Origin: an uncultured Clostridia bacterium
Lineage (GTDB): Bacteria; Bacillota; Clostridia; TANB77; CAG-508
Assembly: GCA_947626205.1 (NCBI GenBank)
Contig: CANQRO010000010.1
Coordinates: 1-22,565, forward strand
Length of the DNA stretch: 22,565 bases
Reading direction: 5' to 3'
In this document: positions 15,719 to 22,565 of the stretch, piece by piece
Position numbering within the stretch: the first letter of the stretch is position 1
Layout of the letters: each line of letters starts with the position of its first letter
Translations under genes and position numbers: made by a program
The notes under the pieces: model-generated
Database searches by the model: none
What the model was told of the DNA's origin: nothing
What the model saw: only the letters and a program-made list of their open reading frames with translations

Positions 15719-16270
15719 CTATTCAGTAAGTTCCTCTAACAATTTCTTTAAAATCTTTTCTCTATTAAATGATGTATCTATAAACCTTATATTCAATTCT
15801 TGGCATTGTTTTTCAAAAATTTTGCTTTTTTCTACAGCTTCTTTAATTTCCTTAATTACTTGCTTTTGTTCTTTTCTATTAGTCCAATCCTCGTTAGTTT
15901 CATATTTTTTTATATCTCTCCATTTATCTTCAAATGTTATACTTGGGTATCCCAAAAATATCAAATTATCCCTTGTTTTATCAAATAATTTATTTGCTTG
16001 TTTTGGGGTAATATCGCAAGTATCTAATATATAAAGAAAACTTGATTTATTATGTCTAATTTCTTCATTAAATAACATGCTTAAAAATTGTGGAAGATAT
16101 CGTTTTATTTTAGTGTTGCTTATATGCTCTATTCTTGATATTCCTTCGATAAATGTATTTCTTACAGCATCTCCTGTAATAATTTGATATTTACTAAATT
16201 TATCTTTAATCATTCTTGCTAAAGTAGTTTTTCCTGATCTTGGTAATCCTAATATCACAATATTTTTCAT
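15719..16270 (-). CDS. Small P-loop NTPase, kinase-like, unknown substrate
   Basis: The 183-residue product begins with a Walker A loop, GLPRSGKTT (8-16), right after the first strand, the fold of small nucleotide or metabolite kinases. A later strand, FLYILDTCD, could provide the Walker B acid, and the C-terminal 'IRFIDTSFNREKILKKLLEEL' resembles the end of adenylate-kinase-like enzymes. I do not recognise a specific family; shikimate-kinase-like, nucleoside kinase or zeta-toxin-like folds are possible. It starts 19 bases after dnaJ with a GGAGTG site and no terminator between, so it should be co-expressed under HrcA control. That link to heat shock is positional only. Confidence 0.75.
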   Translation of the reverse strand: MKNIVILGLPRSGKTTLARMIKDKFSKYQIITGDAVRNTFIEGISRIEHISNTKIKRYLPQFLSMLFNEEIRHNKSSFLYILDTCDITPKQANKLFDKTRDNLIFLGYPSITFEDKWRDIKKYETNEDWTNRKEQKQVIKEIKEAVEKSKIFEKQCQELNIRFIDTSFNREKILKKLLEELTE

Positions 16271-16289
16271 CTAATAACACTCCATTATA

Positions 16290-17444
16290 CTACCCAAATA
16301 TTCCTCTTTTCTTTACTGGTGGTTGTTCATTCATTGTTTTTGCAAGTTCTATAAGTAAATCCCTTTGTTCTTTTGATAATCTTTTTGGGGTTTGTACTTC
16401 TACTGTAAAAATTAAATCTCCTTCATAATTTCTATTTACTGCCTTAAATCCTTTTCCTTTTATTCTAAACCTTGTTCCTGTTTGTGTTCCCTCTGGAATT
16501 CTAAATTTTTCTTTTGATCCATCTACTAGTGGTATTTCTAGTTCTGCACCTAAAGTAGCTTGTGTAAATGTTATAGGTATATCACAAAGTACATTGTAGT
16601 CTTGCCTTGTGTATATACTATGTCTTTTTATATGTACTGTAATATATAAATCGCCTTTTGGTCCTCCTTTTTGCCCAGGAGCTCCCTCTCCTCTTAATAC
16701 AACAGTTTGATTTTCATCAATTCCTGCAGGAATTTTTACTCTTATTCTAGCTTGTTTTTTTACAGTTCCTTTTCCTTTGCAGTTTTCACAAGGTTCTCTT
16801 ATAACTTTTCCTTCTCCATGACATGTAGGACAAGTTCTAGTTGTTTGCATTTGTCCTAAAATAGTAGTTTGTACTTGTTTTATTTGTCCTGTTCCATTAC
16901 ACATTGTACATGTATCTATTTTACTACCTGGTTTTGCACCACTTCCATGGCAAACATCACAATTATCTTCACGAGTAATATTTATTTCTTTTTCTACTCC
17001 TAAGAAAGATTCTTCGAAGCTTATTTCCATATTGTATCTTAAGTCTGCACCCTTTATTGGTCCATTATGCTGCCTTCCAGTTGTTCTTCCTCCAAATCCT
17101 CCACCAAAGAATGAAGAAAAAATATCTCCTAAATCTCCCATATCAAAGCCATCAAATCCAGATGTTGAATAAGAGTAATAATTTCCACCAGGTCCTCCGC
17201 CACCAAATCCGGCTGGTCCATCTGGTCCGAACTGATCATACATTCTTCTTTTTTGAGCATCAGATAAGGTTTCATATGCTTCATTTACTTCTTTAAATTT
17301 AGCCTCTGCTTCTTTTTTATTATCTGGATTGGCATCCGGGTGATATTTTTTAGCAAGCCTACGATAAGCTCTTTTTAGTTCTTCATCGCTTGCATTTTTA
17401 TCTACACCTAAAACCTCATAATAATCTCGTTTCTGTTCAGCCAT
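16290..17444 (-). CDS. dnaJ: Chaperone protein DnaJ
   Basis: This 384-residue Hsp40 co-chaperone stimulates the ATPase of DnaK and delivers substrates. The J domain (about 5-70) has the HPD motif in KKYHPDANPD. A Gly/Phe-rich region follows, then four CxxCxGxG zinc repeats (CDVCHGSG, CTMCNGTG, CPTCHGEG, CENCKGKG), and the C-terminal substrate domains. The open frame extends 24 codons upstream, but I start at ATG 17444: it begins the usual MAEQKRDYYEVLGV and has GGAGGA 5 bases before it, while the extension is non-homologous and spans the intergenic hairpin. It lies 97 bases downstream of dnaK. Confidence 0.96.
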   Translation of the reverse strand: MAEQKRDYYEVLGVDKNASDEELKRAYRRLAKKYHPDANPDNKKEAEAKFKEVNEAYETLSDAQKRRMYDQFGPDGPAGFGGGGPGGNYYSYSTSGFDGFDMGDLGDIFSSFFGGGFGGRTTGRQHNGPIKGADLRYNMEISFEESFLGVEKEINITREDNCDVCHGSGAKPGSKIDTCTMCNGTGQIKQVQTTILGQMQTTRTCPTCHGEGKVIREPCENCKGKGTVKKQARIRVKIPAGIDENQTVVLRGEGAPGQKGGPKGDLYITVHIKRHSIYTRQDYNVLCDIPITFTQATLGAELEIPLVDGSKEKFRIPEGTQTGTRFRIKGKGFKAVNRNYEGDLIFTVEVQTPKRLSKEQRDLLIELAKTMNEQPPVKKRGIFG

Positions 17445-17476
17445 TTTTTCCTCCATTTTGATATTAGAAATTGAAG

Positions 17477-17513
17477 TTGAAATTTGAAATTTTATTGGAA
17501 TTTCATCTTTCAA
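17477..17513 (-). other. Hairpin between dnaK and dnaJ
   Basis: TTGAAATTTGAAATT (17477-17491) pairs with AATTTCATCTTTCAA (17499-17513) over 15 bases with two central mismatches and a 7-base loop. There is no T-tract. It could be a processing or stability site that sets different DnaK and DnaJ levels. Confidence 0.5.
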
Positions 17514-17541
17514 CATTCAATTTTCATTTTATATTTTTTTA

Positions 17542-19404
17542 CTATTTATTATCGTCGCCATTATCTTCTACTTTATAGTCTGCATCATATACATTATTTC
17601 CATCAGCATTTCCTGTATTTTCTGTTCCGGCATTGCTTGCTGCATTTGGATCAACTCCAGCATTTGGGTTTGCTTGTTTATATAGTTTTTCAGATACCTC
17701 ATAAAAGCTTTGAGTTAATTTTTCTGTAGCTTCTTTAATTTTATCAACATCAGTTCCTTCTAATGCTTTTTTAACATTATCTATTTCTGTTTCAACTTTT
17801 GCTTTTTCTTCTCCAGAAACTTTATCTCCTAAATCTTTTAATGTTTTTTCACTATTATATACTAAGCTTTCAGCATTATTTCTTGCTTCAATTTCGTCTT
17901 TTTTCTTTTTATCTTCACTAGCATGTGCTTCTGCATCTTTAACAGCTTTTTCAATATCTTCATCAGAAAGATTGCTACTTGCTGTAATTGATACATCTTG
18001 GCTATTTCCTGTTGCCATATCTTTTGCGGATACATGAACAATACCGTTTGCATCAATATCGAATGTTACTTCAATTTGTGGTACTCCACGTGGTGCTGCT
18101 GGAATTCCTGTTAATTGGAATCTTCCTAATGTTTTATTATATGCAGCCATTTCACGTTCACCTTGTAATACGTGTACTTCTACACTTGTTTGACCATCTG
18201 CAGCTGTTGAGAATATTTGTGATTTTTTAGTTGGTATTGTAGTATTTCTTTCAATTAATTTAGTAAATACTCCACCATATGTTTCAATACCTAATGATAA
18301 AGGTGTTACATCTAATAATACTAAATCTTTTACGTCTCCTGATAATACACCACCTTGAATTGCTGCACCAATTGCAACACACTCATCTGGGTTAATTCCT
18401 TTATCTGGTTCTTTTCCAGTAACTCTTTTTACTAATTCTTGAACACATGGTACTCTTGTAGATCCACCTACTAATAACACTTTATGAATATCTGAAGAAG
18501 ATATTCCTGCATCTTTTAATGCTTGGTTTACAGGTCCAGCAGTAGATTCTACTAAATCATGTATTAATTCTTCAAATTTTGCTCTTGTTAAAGTAATATC
18601 TAAATGTTTTGGTCCTGTTGCATCTGCTGTAATAAATGGTAAATTAATGTTTGTTTGTTGAACACCAGATAATTCAATTTTTGCTTTTTCTGCTGCTTCT
18701 TTTAAACGTTGCATTGCCATTTTATCTGTTGATAAATCAACACCTTGTGATTTTTTAAATTCAGATATTAAATACTCTATAATTCTTTGGTCAAAATCAT
18801 CTCCACCTAAATGGTTATTTCCACTAGTTGCCAATACTTCAAATACACCATCGCCAATATCTAGTATTGAAACATCAAATGTTCCTCCTCCTAGATCGTA
18901 TACCATTATTTTTTGGTCTTGATCTTCTTTATCCATTCCATAAGCAAGTGATGCAGCAGTTGGCTCATTTATAATTCTTAATACATCAAGTCCTGCAATT
19001 TTTCCTGCATCCTTTGTTGCTTGTCTTTGAGAATCGCTAAAATATGCTGGTACTGTAATTACAGCTTGTTTTACTTCACTTCCTAAATAATTTTCTGCAT
19101 CTTGTTTTAATTTTTGTAAAATCATAGCTGAAATTTCTTGTGGAGTAAATTCATCTCCCTCAATTTTAACTTTTTTGTCTGTTCCCATGCTTCTTTTTAT
19201 TGAAATAACTGTGTTATCTGGGTTTGTAACTGCTTGACGTTTTGCTATTTGTCCTACTAGTCTTTCTCCATTTTTAGAGAATGCAACTACAGATGGAGTT
19301 GTTCTATTTCCTTCTGCATTTGGTATAACAACTGGTTCTCCTCCCTCCATAACAGCAACACATGAATTTGTTGTTCCTAAATCGATTCCTATAATTTTTC
19401 CCAT
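17542..19404 (-). CDS. dnaK: Chaperone protein DnaK (Hsp70)
   Basis: This 620-residue ATP-dependent chaperone binds exposed hydrophobic peptides. The nucleotide-binding domain carries IGIDLGTTNSCVAV (5-18), VYDLGGGTFDVSILD and GNNHLGGDDFD. The linker VLLDVTPLSLGIET leads into the substrate-binding domain, and the helical lid ends in a Gly/Asn/Ala-rich tail. The very C-terminus, DADYKVEDNGDDNK, keeps the usual acidic character. The ATG follows AAGGAGGAA. Length and order fit a clostridial DnaK; it lies 101 bases downstream of grpE. Confidence 0.98.
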   Translation of the reverse strand: MGKIIGIDLGTTNSCVAVMEGGEPVVIPNAEGNRTTPSVVAFSKNGERLVGQIAKRQAVTNPDNTVISIKRSMGTDKKVKIEGDEFTPQEISAMILQKLKQDAENYLGSEVKQAVITVPAYFSDSQRQATKDAGKIAGLDVLRIINEPTAASLAYGMDKEDQDQKIMVYDLGGGTFDVSILDIGDGVFEVLATSGNNHLGGDDFDQRIIEYLISEFKKSQGVDLSTDKMAMQRLKEAAEKAKIELSGVQQTNINLPFITADATGPKHLDITLTRAKFEELIHDLVESTAGPVNQALKDAGISSSDIHKVLLVGGSTRVPCVQELVKRVTGKEPDKGINPDECVAIGAAIQGGVLSGDVKDLVLLDVTPLSLGIETYGGVFTKLIERNTTIPTKKSQIFSTAADGQTSVEVHVLQGEREMAAYNKTLGRFQLTGIPAAPRGVPQIEVTFDIDANGIVHVSAKDMATGNSQDVSITASSNLSDEDIEKAVKDAEAHASEDKKKKDEIEARNNAESLVYNSEKTLKDLGDKVSGEEKAKVETEIDNVKKALEGTDVDKIKEATEKLTQSFYEVSEKLYKQANPNAGVDPNAASNAGTENTGNADGNNVYDADYKVEDNGDDNK

Positions 19405-19505
19405 TTTAAATTCCTCCTTAAAATTTTTATTTTATTCTTTTATATTTTGGGTAATTTCTATCTTTTGTATGGTTTATATAAAATTAAAAAATTAATAACT
19501 AAAAT

Positions 19506-20039
19506 TTAATTTGCAACTACAACCATAGAATGGCGAATTACTTTTTCTTTTATTTTATAACCTTTTCTAAATTCTTCTTTTATTACTTTTTCTCCAAGTG
19601 TGTCATCTTGTACACTACTTACTGCCTCATGATATTCTGGATTAAAAGTTTCTCCTACAGATTTAATTTCTTCTACTCCAAAATTTGCTAAAGCATCGAG
19701 TAATTGTTTATGTACCATTTCTACACCTTGTTTATAATTTACATCCTCTGTTGGAGTATTAACTGCTTTTTCTAAGTTATCTACTGCTGGCAAAATTGAT
19801 GTTACTATATCTCCTATTAAAGATTGATATAAATTTTCTCTTTCCTTTGAATTTCTTTTTTTAAAATTATCAAATTCTGCCATCAAACGTTTATATCTAT
19901 CTGTCATTTCATCTAACTGCTGTTTTAGATTTTCTTCATTATTATTTTCTTTTAAATCTTCGTTGTTATTATCATTTTTAATTTCGTTTTTATTCATTTC
20001 TTCACTGTCTTTTTTTATCTCTTCTTCATTTTCTTTCAT
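19506..20039 (-). CDS. grpE: Nucleotide exchange factor GrpE
   Basis: This 177-residue protein releases ADP from DnaK. The first 40 residues are highly charged and Asn/Glu-rich, as usual for the disordered N-terminus. A long coiled coil follows, with 'QLDEMTDRYKRLMAEFDNFKKR' as the family hallmark, and then the beta domain ending in GYKIKEKVIRHSMVVVAN. The ATG follows an AAGGAAA site. The 132 bases to hrcA contain an imperfect hairpin (AGGTTTTTTTAGG against CCTATAAACCT near 20067-20096) and no terminator. Confidence 0.96.
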   Translation of the reverse strand: MKENEEEIKKDSEEMNKNEIKNDNNNEDLKENNNEENLKQQLDEMTDRYKRLMAEFDNFKKRNSKERENLYQSLIGDIVTSILPAVDNLEKAVNTPTEDVNYKQGVEMVHKQLLDALANFGVEEIKSVGETFNPEYHEAVSSVQDDTLGEKVIKEEFRKGYKIKEKVIRHSMVVVAN

Positions 20040-20171
20040 TTAAACATTTCCTTGCATATTATATTTAGGTTTTTTTAGGACATACCTATAAACCTTTAAA
20101 ATTTAAATATATACTATTTAGTAATTATAACTATTGTACTTGTTTTTAGAATTAAAATATTCTTAAAAACT

Positions 20172-21182
20172 TTATAAATCTTTTTCTTTCATTTTTTTAC
20201 TAATATATTTCATTACAGATATTACTTTGGAATAATCCATTCGCTTTGGGCCTATAATTCCAATTGTTCCTAAATCTTTATCTCCTACCGAATGTTTAAA
20301 AGTAATAATGCTAAAGTCCTTTAATTGTTCATTATCATTTTCATCGCCTATATAAACATTTATATCTTTTGCTATGCCAGAATTTAACATGTCTAACATT
20401 AATTCTTTTTCATCTAGTATATTTACAAAATTTTTTGCAATTTCTAAACTTTTAAATTCTGGTAAATCAAACGACTTATTTGCACCCTCTAAATATACTT
20501 TATTTTCTTCTTCAATAACTTTATTAATTTGTTCAATTATAGGTTTTATAACTTCTACGCTGTAATTAATTTCAGATAAAATATATTCTTCCATAGGTTT
20601 ATCTATTTTGCTAAGTGGTTTACCTTTTAATTTAGTATTAAACAAATTATTTAAAGTTTCTACTTGACTTTGTGTGATATCTTCATCATATTTAATAATA
20701 GTTTCTTTTACTAGTCCGCTATCTGTTATAATTATTACCATTAGCATTCTTGAACCTAATAAAACAAACTTTATTTCTTCTATTATTTGCATATCAGATT
20801 TTGGACCAATTGCTACTGTAGTATAATGTGTAATTTCTGATAGTGTAGTAGTTGCAATTTTAGTTAATTCTTCAATTTCATTTACCTTTCCAGATAATTT
20901 TGATTGAATATATTTTATTTCTTCTAGGGAAATATCTTCATCATTAACTAATTCATCTACATAGAAACGGTATCCTTTTTCAGATGGAATTCTTCCAGAA
21001 GATGTATGTGGTTTATCTAAATATCCATTACTTTCTAATTCCGCTAACTCATTTCTAACAGTTGCACTACTATAATTCAATCCATATTTACTAACTAATG
21101 TTGCTGAACTAACAGGTTCTGCTGTGTTAATATACTCATCAATTACTGCTTGTAATATTTGTTTTTTTCTTTTATCTAGCAC
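20172..21182 (-). CDS. hrcA: Heat-inducible transcription repressor HrcA
   Basis: The 336-residue repressor binds CIRCE operators and loses DNA binding when GroE is titrated by unfolded protein. The N-terminal winged helix (about 1-75) reads 'LDKRKKQILQAVIDEYINTAEPVSSATL' and the recognition region 'SSATVRNELAELESNGYL', followed by HTSSGRIPSEKGYRFYVD. The C-terminal part is the GAF-like regulatory domain. The open frame could start at a GTG 7 codons earlier (21203), but I choose the GTG at 21182 because GAGGTGA lies 5 bases before it and the upstream option overlaps the operator. It is the first gene of hrcA-grpE-dnaK-dnaJ and is autoregulated through the two CIRCE-like sites. Confidence 0.96.
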   Translation of the reverse strand: MLDKRKKQILQAVIDEYINTAEPVSSATLVSKYGLNYSSATVRNELAELESNGYLDKPHTSSGRIPSEKGYRFYVDELVNDEDISLEEIKYIQSKLSGKVNEIEELTKIATTTLSEITHYTTVAIGPKSDMQIIEEIKFVLLGSRMLMVIIITDSGLVKETIIKYDEDITQSQVETLNNLFNTKLKGKPLSKIDKPMEEYILSEINYSVEVIKPIIEQINKVIEEENKVYLEGANKSFDLPEFKSLEIAKNFVNILDEKELMLDMLNSGIAKDINVYIGDENDNEQLKDFSIITFKHSVGDKDLGTIGIIGPKRMDYSKVISVMKYISKKMKEKDL

Positions 21183-21196
21183 ATATATCACCTCTT

Positions 21197-21223
21197 TTAG
21201 CACTTTATGTGTTCGATTGCTAA
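21197..21223. promoter_or_regulatory. CIRCE operator 1 (proximal)
   Basis: TTAGCACTT - 9 bases - GATTGCTAA, against the CIRCE consensus TTAGCACTC-N9-GAGTGCTAA: one mismatch in each arm. It lies 15 bases upstream of the hrcA start, within the transcribed leader. Confidence 0.9.
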
Positions 21224-21235
21224 TTCTTTAAATAT

Positions 21236-21262
21236 ATTATATCCAATTTTAGCAATTGTCAA
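21236..21262 (-). promoter_or_regulatory. Promoter of the hrcA-dnaK operon
   Basis: On the minus strand a perfect TTGACA (21257-21262) and a perfect TATAAT (21236-21241) are 15 bases apart; a poorer TAATAT gives the usual 17. The -35 box lies inside the distal CIRCE-like site, and the proximal CIRCE lies just downstream of the start of transcription. Confidence 0.75.
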
Positions 21263-21275
21263 CCCTAATTGCTAA
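21249..21275. promoter_or_regulatory. CIRCE-like operator 2 (distal, over the -35 box)
   Basis: TTAGCAATT - 9 bases - AATTGCTAA: perfectly symmetric arms with exactly the CIRCE spacing, 7 of 9 consensus bases in each arm. Its centre is 52 bases (about five helical turns) from that of operator 1. Confidence 0.8.
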
Positions 21276-21325
21276 TTTTTTTGTGAATTTTTTGTGAAAA
21301 ATACTTTTATCTTAAATAAAATAAT

Positions 21326-21354
21326 ATAGAGCCAACTAATATAGTTAGCTCTAT
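21326..21354 (-). terminator. Terminator of upp
   Basis: ATAGAGCCAACT (21326-21337) pairs with AGTTAGCTCTAT (21343-21354); the one imperfect position is a G-U pair in the minus-strand RNA. A T-rich tract follows on the minus strand. It is about 145 bases after the upp stop codon and about 50 before the distal CIRCE-like site. Confidence 0.7.
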
Positions 21355-21498
21355 GTCTTTTTAAACACTTTTAAATTAAATTTGAAATACATTTTCTAAT
21401 TCTACATTTTACTTTATTAACTATTTTTGTTACTATTTCAATATATAATAAGTTTAAACATATTTTTATATTAACTTAGAGTTTAAAATCATCATTTA

Positions 21499-22125
21499 TT
21501 ATTTTATTCCAAATATTCTATCTCCTGCATCACCTAAGCCAGGTACAATATATCCTATATCATTTAGATGATCATCTATTTTCGCACAATATATTTGAAC
21601 ATCTGGATAGGTTTCTTCCACCTTTTTAATTCCCTCTGGAGCTGCAATTAAGCACAAAAATTTAATTTTCTTTACCCCATCTTCTTTTATCATTTTTATT
21701 GCATCTACTGCAGATCCTCCTGTTGCTAACATTGGATCTAATAGAATAACTTCTCTATCTTTTATATCTTTTGGTACTTTATAATAATATCTTACAGGTT
21801 CTAAAGTTTCTTCATTTCTATATAATCCTATTACTCCAATTTTTGCATTTGGAATAATTCTTGTAATTCCTTCAGACATTCCCATTCCTGCTCTTAGTAT
21901 TGGCACAAACGCATATCTGTCTTCATTAATTCTCTTTACTTTTGTTTTTGCCATAGGTGTTTCTATTTCTACTTCATCGGTTACAGCATCATTCATTGCT
22001 TCATAGCAAAGAAACATTGCAAGTTCACTTGCTAATTCACGAAATTCTTTTGTTCCTGTTCTTTTATCTCTTAAAATTCCAACTTTATGTTCTATTAACG
22101 GATGTTTAACTTCTATTGCTTTCAT
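21499..22125 (-). CDS. upp: Uracil phosphoribosyltransferase
   Basis: This 208-residue salvage enzyme makes UMP from uracil and PRPP. 'HPLIEHKVGILRDKRTG' is at the N-terminus, the PRPP-binding loop is VILLDPMLATGGSA, and the uracil-binding C-terminus is 'GYIVPGLGDAGDRIFG'. The open frame reaches an ATG 6 codons earlier, but the ATG at 22125 gives the family's standard length and has AAGGA 6 bases before it. It is a single-gene unit with its own promoter and terminator. Confidence 0.97.
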   Translation of the reverse strand: MKAIEVKHPLIEHKVGILRDKRTGTKEFRELASELAMFLCYEAMNDAVTDEVEIETPMAKTKVKRINEDRYAFVPILRAGMGMSEGITRIIPNAKIGVIGLYRNEETLEPVRYYYKVPKDIKDREVILLDPMLATGGSAVDAIKMIKEDGVKKIKFLCLIAAPEGIKKVEETYPDVQIYCAKIDDHLNDIGYIVPGLGDAGDRIFGIK

Positions 22126-22162
22126 ATTTTTTCCTTCTTTCATTATATTTTAATCTAAAAAA

Positions 22163-22191
22163 ATATTACTATAATTACTTTTAAATTACAA
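22163..22191 (-). promoter_or_regulatory. Candidate upp promoter
   Basis: TTGTAA (22186-22191), a 17-base spacer and TAATAT (22163-22168), each 4 of 6 consensus matches, at a fitting distance from the upp start. Confidence 0.45.
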
Positions 22192-22287
22192 GTATTTTTC
22201 TTCATATTTTATTAAAATTTATAATATTAAATCATATTTCGTATTTTTTTATAAAAATATTTCTATTTGCGTTAATTTTTATCTTCT

Positions 22288-22325
22288 AAAAAAGTATATC
22301 CATTTATTTTAGGATATACTTTTTT
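22288..22325. terminator. Bidirectional terminator upstream of upp
   Basis: A perfect 14-base stem AAAAAAGTATATCC (22288-22301) / GGATATACTTTTTT (22312-22325) with a 10-base loop, and A/T runs on both sides. It probably ends a minus-strand transcript that enters from the right. Confidence 0.85.
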
Positions 22326-22326
22326 T

Positions 22327-22565
22327 ATTATTTATATTAGAGAATTTAAATAAATTAAGGATCTACAGATTCTTTTAAAAAGAATTTTTTTATTTTGCAA
22401 ATGTTTTTATTTTACTAACTATTATAGCTAGAATTAATGATACAATGGTAATTTCAACAGTTCTTGTACCTTTTCCCACTTCCACATATTTTCCAATTTT
22501 GAGTATATAGTATTTATAGCATTACCGCTATTACTGATATTCCGATGGACTTATGGACTGGTAAA
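22327..22565. other. No supportable gene; possible decayed membrane-protein end
   Basis: No start codon with a ribosome binding site is seen in this stretch on either strand. On the minus strand 22390-22521 is open and reads, before a stop at 22390-22392, a hydrophobic 'VEITIVSLILAIIVSKIK' segment, while a different frame next to the window edge reads 'VHKSIGISVIAVML'. This could be the frameshifted end of a membrane-protein gene or chance. Confidence 0.3.

Noticed and set aside
17445..17516. 24-codon N-terminal extension of DnaJ
   Set aside because: The ATG at 17444 has a strong ribosome binding site and gives the standard DnaJ start; the extension overlaps an intergenic hairpin.
21183..21203. 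Earlier GTG start for hrcA
   Set aside because: It lies inside the CIRCE operator and lacks a ribosome binding site, whereas the GTG at 21182 has GAGGTGA in place.
22390..22521. Short minus-strand open stretch with a hydrophobic segment
   Set aside because: No ATG in frame, no clear ribosome binding site and an upstream stop codon; too weak to call a gene.
1..22565. tRNA, rRNA, insertion sequences or prophage genes
   Set aside because: No cloverleaf, rRNA segment, transposase or phage gene was recognised on either strand by reading; a covariance-model scan was not possible.

Overview
The window is strongly AT-rich and codes almost entirely on the minus strand. The gene content points to a low-GC Bacillota (Firmicutes), most likely an uncultured anaerobic clostridium. 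The main reasons are an hrcA-grpE-dnaK-dnaJ operon with CIRCE operators, cofactor-independent phosphoglycerate mutase, a LysM-GH25 lysozyme, strong AGGAGG-type ribosome binding sites with some TTG and GTG starts, and a pilin-like protein of the 'GVTLIALVITIIVLLILAG' kind.

Layout from left to right. 1-656 holds the start of a minus-strand pilin-like surface protein that runs off the left edge. 880-1737 is the only plus-strand gene, an RluA-family pseudouridine synthase that looks leaderless. It converges on an AMP-forming acyl ligase (1779-3503) across a shared hairpin terminator, and a secreted GH25 lysozyme with three LysM repeats (3618-4877) lies upstream of the ligase.

From 5161 to 14665 lies a glycolysis cluster, transcribed right to left: gapA, terminator, pgk, a frameshifted DUF2207 membrane protein, tpiA, gpmI, a YezG/DUF600-type immunity protein, an IscU/NifU-like protein, and a GGGtGRT-family protein that ends at a terminator near 5090. 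Three of the passengers are unusual in such a cluster: the orphan immunity protein is 3 bp from gpmI, the DUF2207 gene is broken, and the NifU-like/GGGtGRT pair is a conserved-looking module for which I know no function.

From 14730 to 15682 a MntA-HepT type toxin-antitoxin cassette lies between two identical 51-bp direct repeats. Each repeat carries a terminator and, overlapping it, a promoter, so one copy would drive gapA and the other the cassette. This looks like an insertion or duplication unit of 902 bp.

From 15719 to 21275 lies the heat-shock operon hrcA-grpE-dnaK-dnaJ plus a small P-loop NTPase gene. Two CIRCE-like operators precede hrcA, one of them over the -35 box. At the right, upp (uracil phosphoribosyltransferase) has its own promoter and terminator. 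The last 240 bases hold no gene I can support.

The most interesting points for follow-up are the repeat-bounded toxin-antitoxin cassette with its terminator-promoter element, the NifU-like/GGGtGRT pair, the tandem CIRCE operators, and the immunity protein within the glycolytic cluster.
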